NCBI GenBank assembly: GCA_021740645.1
Contig: JAIOZL010000038.1
Location: 1-51,489, forward strand
DNA from: Bacteroidales bacterium
GTDB lineage: Bacteria; Bacteroidota; Bacteroidia; Bacteroidales; JAADJA01
DNA length: 51,489 bases
Direction: 5' to 3'
The notes beneath the pieces were generated by a model. The model was not told the origin of the DNA. It searched no databases and worked only from the letters and a program-made list of their open reading frames with translations. The position numbers and the translations under genes are program-made. Shown here in pieces: positions 11,101 to 19,351 of this stretch. Numbering within the stretch: position 1 is the stretch's first letter; each line of letters opens with the position of its first letter.

Positions 11101-11428
11101 CACTGTTCTCGGATTGCAGGGGATCATTCCAAATGCAGTGGAGGAATACGGTGTTAATAATACTGGAGAATATGTCCTGAAACCTACCTATCCCAATCCT
11201 TTCAGAACATATACAAATATCGAATATACCATTCCGAAATCCGAAAGAGCCACCATAAAAGTTTTTGATTACCTAGGTCGTGAGATTGCTACTCTAATTG
11301 ATAAATACGTACCTGCTGGTACATACTTCGTTACTTTTGATGGCCAACACCTGGCAGCTGGAATTTATTATTGTACTTTACAGGCAGGGAATTACAGAGA
11401 ATCGCGAAAAATGATCTTATTAAAATAG
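8171..11428 (+). CDS. Secreted FG-GAP/VCBS-type repeat protein with CARDB and T9SS sorting domains
   Basis: 1085 residues. The long basic N-terminus and hydrophobic core ending FTHAQ form a signal peptide. The first half contains FG-GAP/VCBS-like repeats with calcium-loop motifs: DLNGDGIDELI, DLNNNGRDEVVF and DMNMDNKKDIIVV. These form beta-propeller blades in known families. The middle (about 540-860) is beta-rich and unrecognised, with alternating aromatic and Asn/Gly positions. A CARDB-like domain follows (about 875-985, ending in EIDEQNMINEIHEDNN), then a type-A sorting domain (TYPNPFRTYTNIEY ... KMILLK). The product is expected at or beyond the cell surface, probably in binding or adhesion. 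It lies 91 bases after the metallopeptidase and may share its control. No catalytic signature was found. Confidence 0.88.
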   Translation: MKTLKHTFGNRLKFQIAGKSFLRKINLLIFSTIFTCMFISFTHAQDNPFHLTQPTKIESNDIMLFWMEDIGGANIKSYQKVYRYKTEGILLPPDSIEIDTMINETLRREDNRPGSNKYVDIATGRFNIDPYDDAVAVWRNNQSNQKIEIMISHFDTSGFFSNTTAFTLDAGEELEQDQQIFVRTGNFDSDTEDEFIVVCRDISDSVLFYVYDVDSMLQIQLIKRYSDNKVNSTSLTTFVRYFAETADLNGDGIDELITTTYELPFTDDYVPITIRIYAFENGDIIPKGTKVIQTPKYSHNMTDFAMSLAAGQFDSDAGLELAFGSVVKSPNFDHKVHNYILDITADLQSISLGNIWTYTPIWNNTSVNYHTEFCMTCGDLNNNGRDEVVFAIGNKIKVSAVNDDLSFSGKVLIHMTNGMYFDYLQSYNYLKISDMNMDNKKDIIVVKNIVGWSSIGFITKIHSLDTTLDNATLIAQKVSDESQHDNYQPFAIAVGNFDGFDYTLGLPTLYHAYDIVQPVVILNAPPVHFDMIDGTIYDVNACYNGGDCDFFSQYLLGTGTSMEVSTQTHSDWSVSTGVKTEGSVTVEPMGVGISYNYKLWAIGSYGEHFSNENTYGQSIYSEVTVDARDDDRIFATTFDYDIWEYPIFHRNETFPRRSYLALVPKNAQGTWFGSKSYFASNYIPEHEVGNIMSYSPDTSFTINPDLSEVIEANYGGSKFSVDVSSNYNWDLVFQDFQNNQASTEWDIGVDVGIETGNFTFTYGQNLGNMTTQKTSVQNELNLHVHLGSLNPASSDAKYSGAPYAYWANNGALVVDYAVEPELSQPGFPQTWWQDTYGNNPDPTFILPWRLDPEKGYSLSDPSKRYLTKDIIISPANPQEGDTSTIIARVRNYSFVATSSTVTVSFYLGDPDSTGTPIMGIDGTNSASISEPIIARGRSDATFKWVIPAGLPSYPRIYAEIDEQNMINEIHEDNNKGFTVLGLQGIIPNAVEEYGVNNTGEYVLKPTYPNPFRTYTNIEYTIPKSERATIKVFDYLGREIATLIDKYVPAGTYFVTFDGQHLAAGIYYCTLQAGNYRESRKMILLK

Positions 11429-11483
11429 AATATGGAGATATACAAATCAATCTTGCAGGTTTTGTATAAATCTGTAAGGTTGA

Positions 11484-11642
11484 TTTTTTCAATCCCACCA
11501 GGTAAACCTCAATAGTCAAACCTATCAATTTAATTTAGAAGCTAAGGCTGGAATCTACATCCTTGAAATAAGCACACCAACAGAAGACACAACGGTATAA
11601 GCTGGTGAAGAAATAATAAAGACTATTACTGATACATCCTAA
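11484..11642 (+). pseudogene. Decayed T9SS C-terminal sorting-domain remnant
   Basis: One frame in the gap before the next gene reads VNLNSQTYQFNLEAKAG, then IYILEISTPTED, a stop (11598-11600), and AGEEIIKTI. This has the pattern of the last strand pair of a T9SS sorting domain (length-conserved loop, AGIY, then a basic or hydrophobic tail), but it is interrupted by the in-frame stop and has no upstream coding body (stop at 11481-11483). It is best read as the leftover 3' end of a deleted secreted-protein gene, left by deletion or recombination between similar T9SS genes. The remnant lies directly after the intact T9SS gene ending at 11428. Confidence 0.55.
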
Positions 11643-11685
11643 ATAACTAATTCTTAAATTATTTAAACAACTAAATCTTACTATT

Positions 11686-12165
11686 ATGAAAACAAAAATT
11701 TTAAGTATCGTTTTAATCGGCATGATTGCCGTTTTAACATCCAGCTGGACAACTGTAAATATGGGGGGCGCAACGCATACCTCTTATAGTTATGATGAAC
11801 CCTGGATAAACACGTTTCCCCATCCCTGTACTGGTGAGCTTGTGGATTTTGCAGGCACTGTGCACATTTCTGGTCACGCAACCATAACACCGAACGGTCA
11901 CGTTCATTTGTTCCATCATGAGCAACTTAAGGACGTTAATGGTGTTGGCCAGACCACCGGCCTGGTATACCAGGACATTGGAGGTTTTTCTCAGCATTTT
12001 AATGGGAATGTTGGCGAAACCATGACTGGAAATTTTCATTCCGAAATTATAGGTAATGGATACAATGCAAGCAAGCATATTCATATTCACACGACAGTAA
12101 ATGCCAACGGTGAAGTGACTACTGAAAGGGAGGTTTTAAGTGGTATTTGCCGCGGGAATATTTAA
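11686..12165 (+). CDS. Small exported His-rich protein of unknown function
   Basis: 159 residues with an N-terminal hydrophobic signal (IVLIGMIAVLTSSW). I do not recognise the family. The mature part is rich in His, Gly and Thr (HISGHATITPNGHVHLFHH, later SKHIHIHTTVNANGE) with alternating polar and hydrophobic positions, suggesting a small beta-barrel or beta-sandwich. It has two Cys, in HPCTGEL and near the C-terminus in SGICRGNI, that could form a disulphide. There is no sorting domain or lipobox, so it is probably periplasmic or secreted. It stands alone in the plus direction with its own terminator just downstream. Metal binding by the His clusters is possible but not shown. Confidence 0.75.
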   Translation: MKTKILSIVLIGMIAVLTSSWTTVNMGGATHTSYSYDEPWINTFPHPCTGELVDFAGTVHISGHATITPNGHVHLFHHEQLKDVNGVGQTTGLVYQDIGGFSQHFNGNVGETMTGNFHSEIIGNGYNASKHIHIHTTVNANGEVTTEREVLSGICRGNI

Positions 12166-12190
12166 CATTGTAAATGTATGAAAATATAAA

Positions 12191-12217
12191 AGGTTCTGAA
12201 AACAGGACCTTTTTTTA
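12191..12217 (+). terminator. Rho-independent terminator
   Basis: AGGTTCTG, loop AAAA, CAGGACCT form an 8-pair stem (one G-T pair) followed by a run of seven T, 26 bases after the stop at 12165. Downstream, 12218-12400 shows nothing else, up to the converging minus-strand gene. Confidence 0.85.
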
Positions 12218-12400
12218 TTCCCACAGGTAGTTTTAAAATTCCTCTTCACCATCCAATTCATTCAAAATTTCAAGCCCCCGGGTTTGGAGGTTTACCTGGG
12301 ACATACGGCAAAAAATCTTTGAGGGAAGAATCTCAAACTATTTTGGATATTGTATTGAGTACCTTTCCTAATTAAATAAAGAAAAGCATTTTCAAAATAA

Positions 12401-12859
12401 TTAGAAACTACTTAAGTCCTCCCCTATTTCCCCCGAAATCCTGCTGTTCGTTGGGTAGAAGAATAGAAATAACAATAATCCCAATCCCGGAATGATGAGC
12501 ATTTCAAATCCCCCGACTAACAAAAAGAACACAATAAATATGAAACATGGGGCCTCAATTAAAGCTGCTCTAATAATCATTGCCGAACGGTAGGTTTCTA
12601 TTTTTTTGACTATGACCATGTCAGCAATATTTTGCATCCTCTTCTTAGAAACCACAATGGCCATTATTAATGATGGAAGAGAAATGATAATTCCGACCAG
12701 CTGTAAGGTTTGGACAAATGATTGGGTCTTTTCAATTGAAAATGGCCCAATCATTTGATTTAGGTATATTGATACCAAAGCAAAAAACAGAACACCAAGC
12801 ATCAGGGCCGTATAAACTATCTTTATGGCTTTCAACTGTTGATTTAATTCCTGTTCCAT
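12401..12859 (-). CDS. Four-helix integral membrane protein, unknown function
   Basis: 152 residues from the ATG at 12859 (an upstream TTG at 12871 is less likely). Four hydrophobic segments are visible: residues about 14-34, 55-75, 95-115 and 117-135. A basic loop (SKKRMQNIADMVIVKKIETYR) separates the second and third. I do not recognise a family with confidence; the layout resembles small Bacteroidota membrane proteins of unassigned role. It is the last gene of the minus-strand keto-sugar run, 23 bases after the DUF1080 lipoprotein gene, so it is probably co-transcribed. Its link to sugar metabolism is by position only. Confidence 0.75.
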   Translation of the reverse strand: MEQELNQQLKAIKIVYTALMLGVLFFALVSIYLNQMIGPFSIEKTQSFVQTLQLVGIIISLPSLIMAIVVSKKRMQNIADMVIVKKIETYRSAMIIRAALIEAPCFIFIVFFLLVGGFEMLIIPGLGLLLFLFFYPTNSRISGEIGEDLSSF

Positions 12860-12882
12860 ATTTGAAACCAATAATTAGAAAT

Positions 12883-13674
12883 TTATAATTCCTTTATCTT
12901 AATATTCCTGAACCATACATCATCCCCATGATCCTGGAGTCCTATATAACCTTCTTCAGCAGTATTCAAAAAATCTTCATAATCCTTAAACTTACTGTTC
13001 AGTACCATGTTCTTCCAGTCGTCGGTCCAGAGATGGTATTCCAGCACATTCTCCCCATTTACCCAATGTACCACGGTTCCTTTATAGACCATGATTTTAA
13101 CCTGGTTCCATTCACCTGCAGGTTTTACCGCTTCAAATTTCCCCGGGATAAGGTCGTATAATGATCCGGCCGCCCTGTTGCCATCTACGCCAAGTTTGGC
13201 ATCAGGGTGTTTTTCATTATCCAGTATCTGCATTTCAGGGGCAGACTTCCAAATTGGTTGATCCGGCTTCTCCCGGGCCAGGTAAAATATTCCGCTGTTA
13301 CCCCCCTCTGAAACCCGCCATTCAAGGCTAAGCTCGAAATTTTTATATTTCTTTTTCGTGATAATGTCTCCTCCGCCACCAGCTTCTCCTTTTCCACTTG
13401 ACATAACCTGAAGTGTACCATCAACTACCTGCCAACCTTTTTCAGGAAAGGTTTCACTGTTATATCCACGGAAGTTTTCAGTTGACTCGCCATCAAATAA
13501 TAACTGCCAGCCTTCATTAATTTCAGCCCGTGTAAGTGTATTGGGTGCAGCTATTTCTACCGATTCTTCTACTTGTTCTTCCTCCTGGTCATTTTGCTTT
13601 TCAGTTTTTGGGGCACAGGAATAGAGAATTCCTATGGATGCAATGATGCTTAAAAATAATTGTATTTTTTTCAT
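12883..13674 (-). CDS. DUF1080 lipoprotein (3-keto-disaccharide hydrolase family)
   Basis: 263 residues. The signal ends in a lipobox (GILYSC), so the protein should be lipid-anchored. One DUF1080 domain runs from about residue 55 (GWQLLFDGESTENFRGY) to the end (GYIGLQDHGDDVWFRNIKIKEL), with the family's NSGIFYL and EMQILDNEKHPD blocks. Family members are concanavalin-like beta-sandwiches; the domain is now named 3-keto-disaccharide hydrolase because several members cleave glycosides after C3 oxidation. The neighbouring oxidoreductases could supply such keto-glycosides. A Glu/Gln-rich linker (NDQEEEQVEESVE) separates anchor and domain. It lies 100 bases after the Tat-type oxidoreductase gene in the same direction. 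Family call firm; substrate unknown. Confidence 0.92.
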   Translation of the reverse strand: MKKIQLFLSIIASIGILYSCAPKTEKQNDQEEEQVEESVEIAAPNTLTRAEINEGWQLLFDGESTENFRGYNSETFPEKGWQVVDGTLQVMSSGKGEAGGGGDIITKKKYKNFELSLEWRVSEGGNSGIFYLAREKPDQPIWKSAPEMQILDNEKHPDAKLGVDGNRAAGSLYDLIPGKFEAVKPAGEWNQVKIMVYKGTVVHWVNGENVLEYHLWTDDWKNMVLNSKFKDYEDFLNTAEEGYIGLQDHGDDVWFRNIKIKEL

Positions 13675-13774
13675 TTATTGAAAATTTTGATTTTAACATA
13701 ATTTATTTGTAAAGAACAAGGCATTGAATACATTCAATATACAGGTCGTTTTCCTATTTATTTTCGAAGATAAA

Positions 13775-15271
13775 CTAAAGTTTCCACCCTTCGCGATACG
13801 TATGTTTAATATACTCCTCAGCAGCGGGTTTGGCTTTCATGGTTTGATATTGTGTATCAAAATGAGGATGACCATCAATCACATTAAACTTATCCGTTGT
13901 AACTACCCTTATTTCATCTTCATCACTGATATTGGTAATCTTCATATTTTCACCGTCCCATAACAGCTTACGTTTTAAGTCTTGCAACCTGACCGCAAGA
14001 TTTCCCATTACCACCATTTCATTTAGTGGGCCTGAATAATTAAAATTGGAGCTTGTTTGTACCCTGCTTTCCGGATTTTCTTTGCATGCACGGATCCAAT
14101 CTCCTTCATGCCCACCTTCAAAGCAATCGGCAATCCGACGAATACTTGGCTCAGGGCGCTTATAATCTGCATCCAGCTCACCGGGAAGGAGAATCGGGCC
14201 ACGGCCATAGCAGCCTGTCATTAGTTTTCCTTTTGTTCCGACGAATAAAACACCGCCACTACGGTCACCCATAATTTGACCGTCAGGAAGTTCTTCCGGC
14301 CGGGGTGGCATAAGTCCACCATCGTACCAGGTCATTTTTAAAGGAGGTAATTTAATGTTCCCAATTTTCCCTCTATCCGGAAATTCATAATGCACCATTT
14401 CGGAGTAGGGCGCACTTTCCGTGTTTACCTGGGTCGAGCTTGCATTTATACTGGTAGGATGCCCAAGCTTCAGCGCCCAAAAAGCAGGATCAACAATATG
14501 ACAGGCCATATCGCCTAAGGCACCTGTTCCAAAATCCCACCATGCCCGCCAGTTCCAGGGGGTATAAGAGGGATGGTAGGGCCTCCAGGCCGCAGGCCCG
14601 ATGAAGTTATCCCAATCCAGCGTTGGAGGAAGTGAAGGCGTTTCAGTTGGCCGTTCTAAACCTTGCGGCCATATGGGACGGTTAGTCCATGCGTGAACTT
14701 CGGTGATCTCACCAATAGCTCCATCCCAAATCCATTCACAGGTTTGGCGAATGCCATCCCCTGAATTCCCCTGATTACCCATCTGGGTAGCCACTTTATA
14801 TTCATTGGCCAGGTTTTTTAACAACCTTGATTCATACACCGTATGGGTCAAAGGTTTTTGAACATATACATGTTTTCCCATGCGGATAGCTTGAGCAGCA
14901 ATGATGGCGTGGGTATGGTCGGGAGTGGCTACAATTACCGCATCAATGTCCTTCCCCAGTTCATCAAACATCTTTCTGAAATCCTTATATTTCTTTGCAT
15001 CAGGATATTTCTCAAAAGTACCTGCAGCATAACTCCAATCCACATCGCAAAGGGCGATAATATTTTCTGTGGCGCAATGTTTTACGTTGGTGGCCCCTAC
15101 ACCACCTACCCCGATTCCGACAATATTCAATTTATCGCTCGGCATTCGGTAACCAAAACCACTGATTACGGTACTTGGAAGAATGGTAAATCCGGCAGCA
15201 GCTGTAGCTACATTACCAATGAATTTCCTTCGGGAAATTGAATTTTTGTCTTTTTGATTTTCCAATTTCAT
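13775..15271 (-). CDS. Tat-exported Gfo/Idh/MocA-family oxidoreductase
   Basis: 498 residues. The twin-arginine signal ISRRKFIGNVATAAAGF lies at about residues 12-28, so the protein is probably exported folded with its NAD(P) already bound, as for Zymomonas glucose-fructose oxidoreductase. The Rossmann motif is VGIGVGGVGATN, and ATPDHTHAIIAAQAIRMGK precedes VQKPL, a QKP variant of the usual EKP cofactor/catalytic motif. The C-terminal domain has the GALGDMACHIVDPAFW block with a probable catalytic His. It is likely to oxidise or reduce a hydroxyl of a sugar or glycoside in the periplasm. It lies 17 bases after the cytoplasmic-type oxidoreductase gene and upstream of the DUF1080 lipoprotein gene, matching an oxidise-then-cleave pathway. 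Confidence 0.94.
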   Translation of the reverse strand: MKLENQKDKNSISRRKFIGNVATAAAGFTILPSTVISGFGYRMPSDKLNIVGIGVGGVGATNVKHCATENIIALCDVDWSYAAGTFEKYPDAKKYKDFRKMFDELGKDIDAVIVATPDHTHAIIAAQAIRMGKHVYVQKPLTHTVYESRLLKNLANEYKVATQMGNQGNSGDGIRQTCEWIWDGAIGEITEVHAWTNRPIWPQGLERPTETPSLPPTLDWDNFIGPAAWRPYHPSYTPWNWRAWWDFGTGALGDMACHIVDPAFWALKLGHPTSINASSTQVNTESAPYSEMVHYEFPDRGKIGNIKLPPLKMTWYDGGLMPPRPEELPDGQIMGDRSGGVLFVGTKGKLMTGCYGRGPILLPGELDADYKRPEPSIRRIADCFEGGHEGDWIRACKENPESRVQTSSNFNYSGPLNEMVVMGNLAVRLQDLKRKLLWDGENMKITNISDEDEIRVVTTDKFNVIDGHPHFDTQYQTMKAKPAAEEYIKHTYREGWKL

Positions 15272-15288
15272 GATGTGTATTTAATGTA

Positions 15289-16353
15289 TTAAAAATATAA
15301 TAAGTTATTTATATTAATTTCATGTCCTGATTTTGCACTTTCAAAAGCCAATTCTATGATCCTGATCACATTCCTTGCTTCATAAGGATTTACTGCCACC
15401 ACAACTTCCTTTACCAAAACGTCATATACATTATCGTAAAAGGCCATATAATTGCCCGGTAAAGTTTCAATTAACCCATCATAACCGTCACTTTCATCGT
15501 CGATGGTGATCATTCCGTACTTGCTTTTATCTTCTTTACCCCAATCCCTGCTTTGTGGCAAAACATCATTTCTTAGCAAAGCCTCCTGCGGATCAATTCC
15601 ATATTTCACAAAGGACCCATTTTGCCCATGGATAATGTATCTCAAGTCGAAATCTTCGACAAGCATACCGGCTGTAAGCACCACCTCCATTTCATCGTAC
15701 GTGAGCTTAAGTTTGAAAAAGTCATCCACTTTACTGTCGGGACGCTGAGCCTCAATTTTCACTTTTAATGTTTTAGGAACCCCAAATAAACATAATGCCT
15801 GGTCTATCAGGTGGGGGCCCAGGTCATAAAGAATCCCACTTCCCGGATTTGCCTCATCGCGCCAGGCTGCTCGTTTTCTTTCGGGGGCAAATCGGTCGAA
15901 ATGTGCCTCATAATATTGTATGGGACCTAATACACCGCTGGCAAGTATTTTCTGTATGGTAAGATAGTCTCCGTCCCACCTCCTGTTTTGATACACAAAA
16001 ACTTTTCGTTGGTTTGATTCAGCAAGCTTTATTATTTCGTCGCATTCAGCAGAAGTGGGCATAAATGGTTTTTCTATTACGACATCTTTACCCTCCAGCA
16101 AACATTTTTTTACTTGTTCAAAATGAAAAATATTGGGTGTACAAATTACAACCAGCTCAACTTCCGGGTCATGAAATACATCCTCCGGATCTTTTACTAC
16201 ATCCACATAGGGATATTTCCTTTTTGACAATTCCTGTCTCCGTTCCACTACCTTAAGAAGCTCAAATCCCGGATGAACGTGAAGGAAGGGCGCATGAAAT
16301 GCCTTGCCTGAAAGGCCATAACCAACAATCGCGGTCTTGATTTTCTTTTCCAT
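15289..16353 (-). CDS. Cytoplasmic Gfo/Idh/MocA-family oxidoreductase
   Basis: 354 residues without signal peptide. The Rossmann motif is AIVGYGLSGKAFHAPFL, and CTPNIFHFEQVKKCLLEGKD precedes VIEKPF, the classic EKP motif. GSGILYDLGPHLIDQALCLFG is the C-terminal-domain block seen in YdgJ/YhhX-like members. Unlike the two other oxidoreductases of the locus it appears cytoplasmic, so it may reduce or re-oxidise an imported keto-sugar. The start ATG at 16353 is one base from the stop of the upstream TIM-barrel gene, indicating tight translational coupling. Substrate is unknown. Confidence 0.94.
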   Translation of the reverse strand: MEKKIKTAIVGYGLSGKAFHAPFLHVHPGFELLKVVERRQELSKRKYPYVDVVKDPEDVFHDPEVELVVICTPNIFHFEQVKKCLLEGKDVVIEKPFMPTSAECDEIIKLAESNQRKVFVYQNRRWDGDYLTIQKILASGVLGPIQYYEAHFDRFAPERKRAAWRDEANPGSGILYDLGPHLIDQALCLFGVPKTLKVKIEAQRPDSKVDDFFKLKLTYDEMEVVLTAGMLVEDFDLRYIIHGQNGSFVKYGIDPQEALLRNDVLPQSRDWGKEDKSKYGMITIDDESDGYDGLIETLPGNYMAFYDNVYDVLVKEVVVAVNPYEARNVIRIIELAFESAKSGHEININNLLYF

Positions 16354-16354
16354 T

Positions 16355-17203
16355 TTATTGAGGTAAATATCTTAGATAGTTAATACTTATCGTCAGGCTT
16401 TTCCAGGGATCCATCTTAAATTCCTCCTGTTCCAGAAAATAATACTCCATGCCGGCTTTTTTTCTCATTTCAAATATCCCCGGAAAGTCTATTTTCCCCT
16501 GCCCGATTTCTGTGCTTTCCCGTTTTTCATTATCCGCCATATCTTTTATGTGCCATAGTTTAAACCTTCCGGGATAATCTTTAAAATAGCTTATTGGGTC
16601 ATATCCTCCGTATACCATCCAATAGGTGTCGAGTTGAAAGGTAACTAAATCAGGTTCACATTCCGATAGCAAAAGGTCATATGGCAGTTGCCCATCTATT
16701 TTTTCAAATTCAAAATCATGATTATGGTAACCGAGGACAATTCCTGCATTTTTACACTTTTCGCCCATGATGTTTAAATCCATTGCTATTCTTGTCCAAT
16801 CGTCCAGGGTTTTTCTCTTTTCGGTAGCAATGTATGGCTGGACCAAATATTGCATCCCGGCTTCACTTGCATCTTCTATCGAAAGGTCAATGTTTTCCAG
16901 ACTTAGATTGCTATGGCTGCTCATTGGCCTTAACCCCATATCCATCATGATGTGATTAAATTCAACAGGATTGTATCCATAAAATTTGCGATCGCTATAA
17001 CCTGCGGTTTCAATGGTATTGTAGCCAATCTCAGCCAGTTTTTTCATCGAACCCAAAAAATCTTTTTTAACCAGGTCGCGGATGGTGTACAATTGAATCC
17101 CTATATTTAAGTCTCTGGGATTGGCCCAAAGAGCTGATGGGGCAATGAAGTTCAAGGCGGATGTTGCTGCTGTGCTTTTGATAAAATTTCTTCTTGTAAG
17201 CAT
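16355..17203 (-). CDS. Exported sugar isomerase/epimerase-like TIM-barrel protein
   Basis: 282 residues. The N-terminus LTRRNFIKSTAATSALNF carries a twin-arginine motif and a hydrophobic stretch ending in ALWA, so Tat export is likely. The remainder matches the xylose-isomerase-like TIM-barrel (AP endonuclease 2) superfamily: GIQLYTIRDLV, NTIETAGYSDRKFYG, GYHNHDFEFEK, FQLDTYWMVYGG, KLWHIKDM, EIGQGKIDFPG and FLEQEEF, with the His, Asp and Glu residues that bind a divalent metal in relatives. It probably isomerises, epimerises or eliminates on a keto-sugar formed by the neighbouring oxidoreductases. It stands first of a tightly spaced group of three genes (17203 down to 13775). Confidence 0.92.
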   Translation of the reverse strand: MLTRRNFIKSTAATSALNFIAPSALWANPRDLNIGIQLYTIRDLVKKDFLGSMKKLAEIGYNTIETAGYSDRKFYGYNPVEFNHIMMDMGLRPMSSHSNLSLENIDLSIEDASEAGMQYLVQPYIATEKRKTLDDWTRIAMDLNIMGEKCKNAGIVLGYHNHDFEFEKIDGQLPYDLLLSECEPDLVTFQLDTYWMVYGGYDPISYFKDYPGRFKLWHIKDMADNEKRESTEIGQGKIDFPGIFEMRKKAGMEYYFLEQEEFKMDPWKSLTISINYLRYLPQ

Positions 17204-17316
17204 AATGGTTTTATTTTAGGGTTATTTATTTTGCGTCCATTAGGATTTTTCCTCTAACATCAAATGACCTAAGATTGACTACTAAGTTAAATAAAAAATA
17301 ATACCAACATTCGAAA

Positions 17317-18867
17317 TCAGACGATCTCCTGCCTTTCTTTGTCCCAAAATACCTTACGGCCTTCATGATACGATACTGTTCCCATATGCGCTGTTATTGC
17401 CTCCTCAAAGGCATAGTTAATATTGCAACTGGGGAGGCCTCCTTCACGGATACAATCCAGCCAATCCTTGATGTGTAAGTGAGAAGTATCTACCCGTTTC
17501 CCTCCCCGATAGGTATACAGCAGTCCGCGGCCGGCAAAGTATTGCTCCGTAGCTGAGGTAATCGCATCAACCTGTTTCATTCCCGGTGTGAAGGAATAAA
17601 TCGGGATATTGGGGTCGATAAGCCCTTCTTCAATTTTTTTGGCATATTTTGTTGAACCACTGTCTGCGTAAATCTTCAAATCACCCCCCACTTCCATATA
17701 GGCATCGTGGCCCATAATCCGTCTTCCACGAGCCATGTTACTTGCAAGTGATGCGCTGTACATGAGGGTTAGATCGCGATGTGGGTACTCAAAAGTTTGC
17801 TGAAGAACATCAGGAACTGTCCGCCCATCCTTAAAATAATAAATACCTCCTGATGATATGGCTGATTCAGGAATACCAAGGCTGAGAATCTGGTTCATGG
17901 CATCGTACTCATGCGTAAACAAATCACCTGATAATCCAGTACTATAATCCCACCAGCATCTCCATCTGAAAAACCTTTCAAGACTGAATTCATGGAAAGG
18001 AGCCGGACCCAGAAACTGTTCCCAATCAATATTATGGGGTCCTGCTTCCTCGTCGATTGTATATACCCAGGCACCGTTAGGGCTGTTACGGTTAGTTGTT
18101 ACTTCCACTAAATTGACTTTGCCTAACAATCCCTTTTCATAGGCTTCTTTTGCCCTGAAATAGCTTTCTGTTTGCCTTAGTTGATGCCCTAACTGAAATA
18201 CAATATTATTTTCCTTTACAGCCTTTATTACTTCAAATGTTTCCGGGATAGTCCATGTTAGCGGCTTTTCACAGTAAACATGTTTTCCTGCTTTTGCAGC
18301 TTCGATTGTGATAGTCCCATGCCAGTGATCGGGGGTAGCAATAATTACTGCGTCGATATCATTAGCTGCCAGCAATTCCTTATAATTTCTATATCTTTTA
18401 GGTGCAGGCCCCTGCTCCCCATCGTTGGCATTTCTGTGAATATTTGCGCCCGCCCTGAGCCCACGCTTAGCATTCAAATCATAGATATCACATACGCCAT
18501 TTAATACCACATTAAGGTCATCCTGTTCCTGGAATTCCTGGTATCTTTTGTCCAGTTTATTTTTAGCCGCCTCTTGCAGATACGAATCGATTATTGTCGG
18601 ATTAAGGAATCCGGCTGCTTTTAATAATGACCTTCCCCTGCTACCAGTACCAATTATCCCAAGCCGAATTTGTTTTTCAGAACTGACTTTCCTGGATAAT
18701 ACGGGGTTTTCCATATCCAGTTTTACTTCATCTTGTATGGCTTTTTTGAAAAGACTTTCATATTTCCTCTTTCTATACCATCCATAGAGTAAAGCTCCAG
18801 CTACAGGGACCGTTGCCAATCCCTTAATAATATCTCTTCTGCCTATTTTATTTGATTTGTGTTCCAT
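17317..18867 (-). CDS. Membrane-anchored or Tat-exported Gfo/Idh/MocA-family oxidoreductase
   Basis: 516 residues. The N-terminus KIGRRDIIKGLATVPVAGA contains a twin arginine and a hydrophobic segment followed by YRKRK, which could be a cleaved Tat signal or a retained anchor. The Rossmann motif is LGIIGTGSRGRSLL, preceded by about 65 residues. IATPDHWHGTITIEAAKAGK leads into CEKPL, the EKP motif. The C-terminal part has WWDYSTGLSGDLFTHEYD, with a probable catalytic His. Compared with the 498-residue paralogue it has a long inserted segment after the Rossmann motif (about 90-125). It lies 9 bases after the DoxX gene and is probably co-transcribed with it and the double-DUF1080 gene. Confidence 0.93.
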   Translation of the reverse strand: MEHKSNKIGRRDIIKGLATVPVAGALLYGWYRKRKYESLFKKAIQDEVKLDMENPVLSRKVSSEKQIRLGIIGTGSRGRSLLKAAGFLNPTIIDSYLQEAAKNKLDKRYQEFQEQDDLNVVLNGVCDIYDLNAKRGLRAGANIHRNANDGEQGPAPKRYRNYKELLAANDIDAVIIATPDHWHGTITIEAAKAGKHVYCEKPLTWTIPETFEVIKAVKENNIVFQLGHQLRQTESYFRAKEAYEKGLLGKVNLVEVTTNRNSPNGAWVYTIDEEAGPHNIDWEQFLGPAPFHEFSLERFFRWRCWWDYSTGLSGDLFTHEYDAMNQILSLGIPESAISSGGIYYFKDGRTVPDVLQQTFEYPHRDLTLMYSASLASNMARGRRIMGHDAYMEVGGDLKIYADSGSTKYAKKIEEGLIDPNIPIYSFTPGMKQVDAITSATEQYFAGRGLLYTYRGGKRVDTSHLHIKDWLDCIREGGLPSCNINYAFEEAITAHMGTVSYHEGRKVFWDKERQEIV

Positions 18868-18876
18868 GTTGATTTT

Positions 18877-19341
18877 CTATTTTCTGAAAATAAGTCGGTC
18901 GATCCCAATTCTTTTGCTTGTGGGGAAAAATAATAGTACAATTAAGGCGGCCATTTCAATCAGAATTTTATTTACAATAAGGTAACTGCCTTCCATAGGC
19001 ATGGAATAATCAAGACCAACAAAAGGAGGATGAGATAAGTAATACAATCCTAAAAGAACAATCCCAGACCAGGTGGCCACTTTTGAAAACAAACCCAGTA
19101 TCAGCCCTAGTCCAATGGCAATCAGCCCCCAGATATTTAAAAAATCTACGATTGCCAAAGTATCAGAGTTGGCCGCAAGAGATTCGAAAAAACTCTTTAA
19201 AATCCCTTGTGAATCGAGTAAAAATCCCACACTTGACCAGTTTGGATTTACTAATTTTACCAGTCCTTCATACAGGAAGTGCCATCCGATAAAAACCCGG
19301 AGGACGGTTAACCAAATAACTGCTGATTTATTAATATTCAT
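18877..19341 (-). CDS. DoxX-family membrane protein
   Basis: 154 residues, four transmembrane segments. The N-terminal block VLRVFIGWHFLYEGLVKL is typical of DoxX/DoxD-like proteins, and LGLILGLFSKVATWSGI and the final FFPTSKRIGIDRL fit the family. Founding members are subunits of thiosulfate:quinone oxidoreductase; most others are uncharacterised redox-linked membrane proteins. It sits between a double-DUF1080 gene (10 bases upstream) and an exported oxidoreductase (9 bases downstream). That suggests, by position only, a role in passing electrons from periplasmic sugar oxidation to the quinone pool. Confidence 0.9.
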   Translation of the reverse strand: MNINKSAVIWLTVLRVFIGWHFLYEGLVKLVNPNWSSVGFLLDSQGILKSFFESLAANSDTLAIVDFLNIWGLIAIGLGLILGLFSKVATWSGIVLLGLYYLSHPPFVGLDYSMPMEGSYLIVNKILIEMAALIVLLFFPTSKRIGIDRLIFRK

Positions 19342-19351
19342 TTGTATACTT

